Origin: Paragorgia papillata
Taxonomy: Eukaryota; Cnidaria; Anthozoa; Scleralcyonacea; Coralliidae
Direction of reading: 5' to 3'
NCBI GenBank assembly: GCA_035771165.1
Contig: JAWNZC010000419.1
Span: 1,482,501 to 1,546,500, forward strand
Length of the DNA stretch: 64,000 nt
The position numbers were made by a program, and so were the translations under genes. The notes under the pieces are model-generated. The model saw nothing but the letters and a program-made list of their open reading frames with translations, made no database searches and was not told the DNA's origin. Position 1 is the first letter of the stretch; every line of letters starts with the position of its first letter. Of this stretch, positions 61,268 through 64,000 are shown piece after piece.

Positions 61268-63149
61268 CTAAAATGTTAGTCCTGCGTCGACGTAGGTTCC
61301 AAAGATTTTCTCTAACGACACGATGTATCCCGCTGTACGTACATCCAGCCCTAGGTTATACTCTTCCGCCACAGACATTATGCGCTGTGGAAAAGCAAAA
61401 GCATTGTTCAATGAAGACAGGTAAAGAGAGGGTGTCTTTTTTTGCGCATTTTAATGTTGATTTAACCCCTTGACTACCAGGGGTATTCCCCTGACGAGTA
61501 AAATCGTCTGGCGTTAGTCAGAGTGAGATACTAAAGGTGCGTCTACATGCATGCTTAGGAGTCAAAGAGTTAAGCATTGAGATAGGTTTTTAACCCCTTG
61601 TCTACCAGGGGTCTTCCCTTGACGAGTAAAATCGTCTGGCGCTAGCCAGAGTAAAATACTAAAGGTGCGTCTACATGCATGCTTAGGAGTCAAAGAGTTA
61701 AGCATTGAGATAGGTTTTTAACCCCTCGACTACCAGGGGTCTTCCCTTGACGAGTAAAATCGTCTGGAGTTAGCCAGAGTAAAATACTGAAGGTGCGTCT
61801 ATACATGCGTGCTTAGGAGTCAAAGAGTTAAGCATTGAGATAGGTTTTTAAACCCTTGACTACCAGGGGTCTTCCCTTGACGAGTAAAATCGTCTGGTGT
61901 TAGCCAGAGTAAAATACTAAAGGTGCGTCTACATGCGTGCTTAGGAGTTAAAGAGTTAAGCATTGAGATAGGTTTTTAACCCCTTGACTACCAGGGGTCT
62001 TCCCTTGACGAGTAAAATCGTCTGGTGTTAGCCAGAGTAAAATACTAAAGGTGCGTCTACATGCGTGCTTAGGAGTTAAAGGGTTAAGCATTGAGATAGG
62101 TTTTTAACCCCTTGACTACCAGGGGTCTTCCCTTGACGAGTAAAATCGTCTGGAGTTAGCCAGAGTAAAATACTAAAGGTGCGACTACATGCGTGCTTAG
62201 GAGTCAAAGTAAAGTAAAGTAAAGTAAAGTAAAGTAAAGTAAAGTAAAGTAAAGTAAAGTAAAGTAAAGTAAAGTAAAGTAAAGTAAAGTAAAGTAAAGT
62301 AAAGTGAAGTGAAGTGAAGTTAAGTTATGAAGTGAAGTGAAGTAGAGTAAAGTAAAGTAAAGTAAAGTGAAGTGAAGTTAAGTTATGAAGTGAAGTGAAG
62401 TAGAGTAAAGTGAAGTGAAGTAGAGTAGAGTAGAGTAGAGTAGGGTAGAGTAGAGTAGGGTAGGGTAGAGTAGAGTAGAGTAGAGTAGAGTAGAGTAGAG
62501 TAGAGTAGAGTAGAGTAGAGTGAAGTGGAGTGGAGTGGAGTGAAGTGGAGTGAAGTGAAGTAAAGTGAAGTGACTTTATTCATTGAGGGTAATATATGAC
62601 AGTATTTAGATACTGATAACCCAATGACCTTCACCGAAAGTTGATGGAACTAGTTAGTAGAATTAACTGGGGAAACTATGGTGTTGGTTTTGCCGAGGAA
62701 GAAAAACCAGAGAACCCAGTGAAAAACACTCGAGGCACAGGAGAGAACCAACAACTCTACTCACATGAAGCTAATGTGCTCACCCATCCAAGTACTTTAT
62801 TTCATAAGGCGTTATAAAGTTAAAGCGATACATTTACACGTGGAAAATTTTACTTCTGTGTTTGAAGTTTCGTTAAGTTTAGTATACTTACTTTAGCTGA
62901 CCGCTCCATAGTGTATTCCAAACCGGAATGAACGATGTCCTTCTCTGAGGCTCCCTATACGAAAATGCAGTATTACGTTTTAGTAAAGTAAGATTTTGTT
63001 ACTATAGTCAAGATGGAAACAGTCCAGAATGAAAGTAATATAATTAAAAGTTATAGCACAAAATACCGCAATTCTTTCGCTAAAGGCCTCCGTCGGATAT
63101 ATGGGGATGTCTCTATTGAACGCCTGTTTTAAACTCTCTTGAACACTGC
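61268..63149 (-). CDS. GLUD1: Glutamate dehydrogenase (mitochondrial), last three exons
   Basis: Converts glutamate to 2-oxoglutarate and ammonia with NAD(P)+ in the mitochondrial matrix. Exons 63149-63067, 62954-62892, 61384-61268 with GT-AG ends and consistent phase give 86 C-terminal residues. Exon 1 reads SVQESLKQAF and IYPTEAFSERIA, the antenna region; exon 2 GASEKDIVHSGLEYTMERSA is the GTP-site/pivot segment (in humans changes here cause hyperinsulinism-hyperammonaemia); exon 3 RIMSVAEEYNLGLDVRTAGY runs to DAGLTF and a TAG stop. The presence of the antenna marks an animal-type allosterically controlled enzyme. The first exon here begins in phase 1, so earlier exons lie beyond 63149 or outside the window; none is seen up to 64000. 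An alternative last exon lies at 58223-58104. Confidence 0.9.
61462..62209 (-). repeat. Hairpin repeat family, arm type C, six tandem copies
   Basis: Period about 128 bp. Arms TTAACCCCTTGACTACCAGG and AGGAGTCAAAGAGTTAA, core ATCGTCTGGCGTTAGCCAGA in the opposite orientation to the copies at 4437 or 27352. It lies in the intron between glutamate dehydrogenase exons 62892 and 61384. Confidence 0.92.
62205..62575 (+). repeat. AAAGT/GAAGT/GAGT pentanucleotide array
   Basis: Begins inside the right arm of the last hairpin copy (GGAGTCAAAG then TAAAG repeats), then changes to GAAGT and TAGAG units; a TTAAGTTATGAAGTGAAGTG block is duplicated (62320, 62379). Confidence 0.95.
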
Positions 63150-63162
63150 CTAAAGAATTAAT

Positions 63163-63470
63163 TATAAAATAGGTTGCGTCTTACGCACGCTGTGATTGGT
63201 CAACTACCGTGTTTATATCAGGCTATGTAAACACGGTTGTGATGTCACGGCACATTTTTTAGCCTTATTTCATAAAAGAAATAGAAAATGGATGCCCTGT
63301 GTTTATATAACCTGATGCAAACACTCGAGTGAGTTGGGAGAATTCGAAAGTACTTATGTAAACCCTCGCCTACGGCTCGGGTTCACATAAACTTTCGAAT
63401 TCTCCCAACTCACTCTCGTGTTTGCATCAGGCTATATAAACACGGGCGGCCATTTTCTATTTCTTAAATA
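63163..63470. mobile_element. Dispersed repeat running into a large palindrome
   Basis: 63163-63290 matches 5655-5775. From there AGAAATAGAAAATGGATGCC and TGCAAACACTCGAGTGAGTT pair with the inverse up to 63466 around CCTCGCCTACGGCTCG. The arms are about 85 bp. Confidence 0.82.
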
Positions 63471-63474
63471 GAGA

Positions 63475-63608
63475 ATACATGGATGTGCGGAAATATGAAA
63501 TTTATTTCGAGTGTTGACCAGGATATCTCACGAGTGAGCGAAGCGAACGAGTGACATATCCTGTTCAACACGAGAAATAAATTTCATATTTCCAAGCATC
63601 CATGTATT
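63475..63608. repeat. Palindrome around GAGTGAGCGAAGCGAACGAGTG
   Basis: ATACATGGATG, GGAAATATGAAATTTATTTC and AGGATAT all have their inverse on the other side, giving about 55-bp arms. The loop CGAGTGAGCGAAGCGAACG is itself partly symmetric. Confidence 0.85.
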
Positions 63609-63807
63609 GTTCTGTTTATTATATAAAAAAATTGTCCTATTGCCTTGCAAAAATTGCATTAAACTATAATGCTGATTCAGCGATAATCGTCACATGTGCG
63701 ATTATCATAAATAATCACACATGTGAGATTATCACTTTTATTAGTGGTGGAAAAATCAATAAAACACTCTATTTTATATAATAAAAATACATAAACATGT
63801 TATAAAC

Positions 63808-63906
63808 TCTTTCCTGTCCGAATTAGTCTTTGGTATTTCATTCTGGAGGCTAACGCCAGACGATTTTATTCACCTCTGGGGAAGCCCTCGGACAGGAATG
63901 AGTTAA
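63808..63906 (+). repeat. Hairpin repeat family, arm type A
   Basis: AACTCTTTCCTGTCCGAATT and CTCGGACAGGAATGAGTTAA, core CTAACGCCAGACGATTTTAT with a 3-bp insertion (GGAGGC) before it. Confidence 0.9.
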
Positions 63907-64000
63907 TCCAAGCAAAACAAAAGAAAAGTACAATTTCTTTATTTCTGAATTAACAATCAGACATGCAGAGAGGAATATAATGGGACAGATAATGATATAA

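Noticed and set aside
61219..61473. 84-codon plus-strand frame
   Set aside because: Antisense shadow of the glutamate dehydrogenase terminal exon at 61384-61268.
62383..62634. Minus-strand frame of Ser-Thr-Leu-Tyr repeats
   Set aside because: Translation of the AAAGT/TAGAG pentanucleotide array.

Overview
The window is genomic DNA of an invertebrate animal. Genes are split by GT-AG introns, proteins are animal families (KAT6-type histone acetyltransferase, rhodopsin-like GPCRs, achaete-scute bHLH factor, animal-type glutamate dehydrogenase with antenna region), and most of the DNA is AT-rich and packed with non-autonomous DNA transposons, foldback elements, tRNA-derived SINEs and minisatellites. 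A marine invertebrate, most likely a cnidarian, fits best; that is inference from gene style and repeat content, not from a marker gene.

Layout. 0.3-2.05 kb: 5'-truncated non-LTR retrotransposon (CR1/jockey-like reverse transcriptase) inside an intron. 2.14-7.16 kb (+): the last six exons of a KAT6 (MOZ/MORF) acetyltransferase, introns holding a 0.76-kb pure pyrimidine CCTT tract, a TTAA-flanked MITE and a Harbinger-like MITE. 8.57-9.58 kb (-): intronless GPCR. 9.7-13.0 kb: a SINE whose tail has been amplified seven times, then a 137-bp satellite. 13.32 kb: a convincing hammerhead ribozyme. 13.5-17.6 kb: nested MITEs and foldbacks. 17.7-18.1 kb (-): single-exon achaete-scute-like gene. 19.5-20.3 kb: CTCAA pentanucleotide block. 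21.0-22.2 kb (-): a second GPCR, related to the first, with one intron in the DRY arginine codon. 22.5-32 kb: SINE, foldbacks, a 125-bp tandem array carrying a hammerhead-like core, and hairpin repeats. 32.9-36.3 kb: possible spliced non-coding transcript with a duplicated exon. 36.5-54 kb: mainly repeats (TC1/mariner-, hAT-, Harbinger-like MITEs; 15-, 18-, 20- and 46-bp minisatellites), including a second good hammerhead inside a hAT-like element. 54.3-55.1 kb: possible first exons of an unknown transcript. 55.2-57.8 kb: G-rich 19-bp minisatellite. 58.1-63.15 kb (-): 3' end of a glutamate dehydrogenase gene with two different terminal exons.

The genes are not an operon and show no common pathway; the only local relation is the pair of GPCR paralogues about 11.5 kb apart on the same strand, flanking the achaete-scute gene.

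Most notable: (1) hammerhead ribozyme sequences in three contexts (single copy, inside a hAT MITE, and as a tandem satellite); (2) duplicated, diverged last exons of glutamate dehydrogenase that would swap the pivot/C-terminal helix; (3) a dispersed hairpin family with one conserved core hairpin but several different, self-complementary outer arms. All splice sites, repeat boundaries and folds were read by eye; no search or folding program was run.
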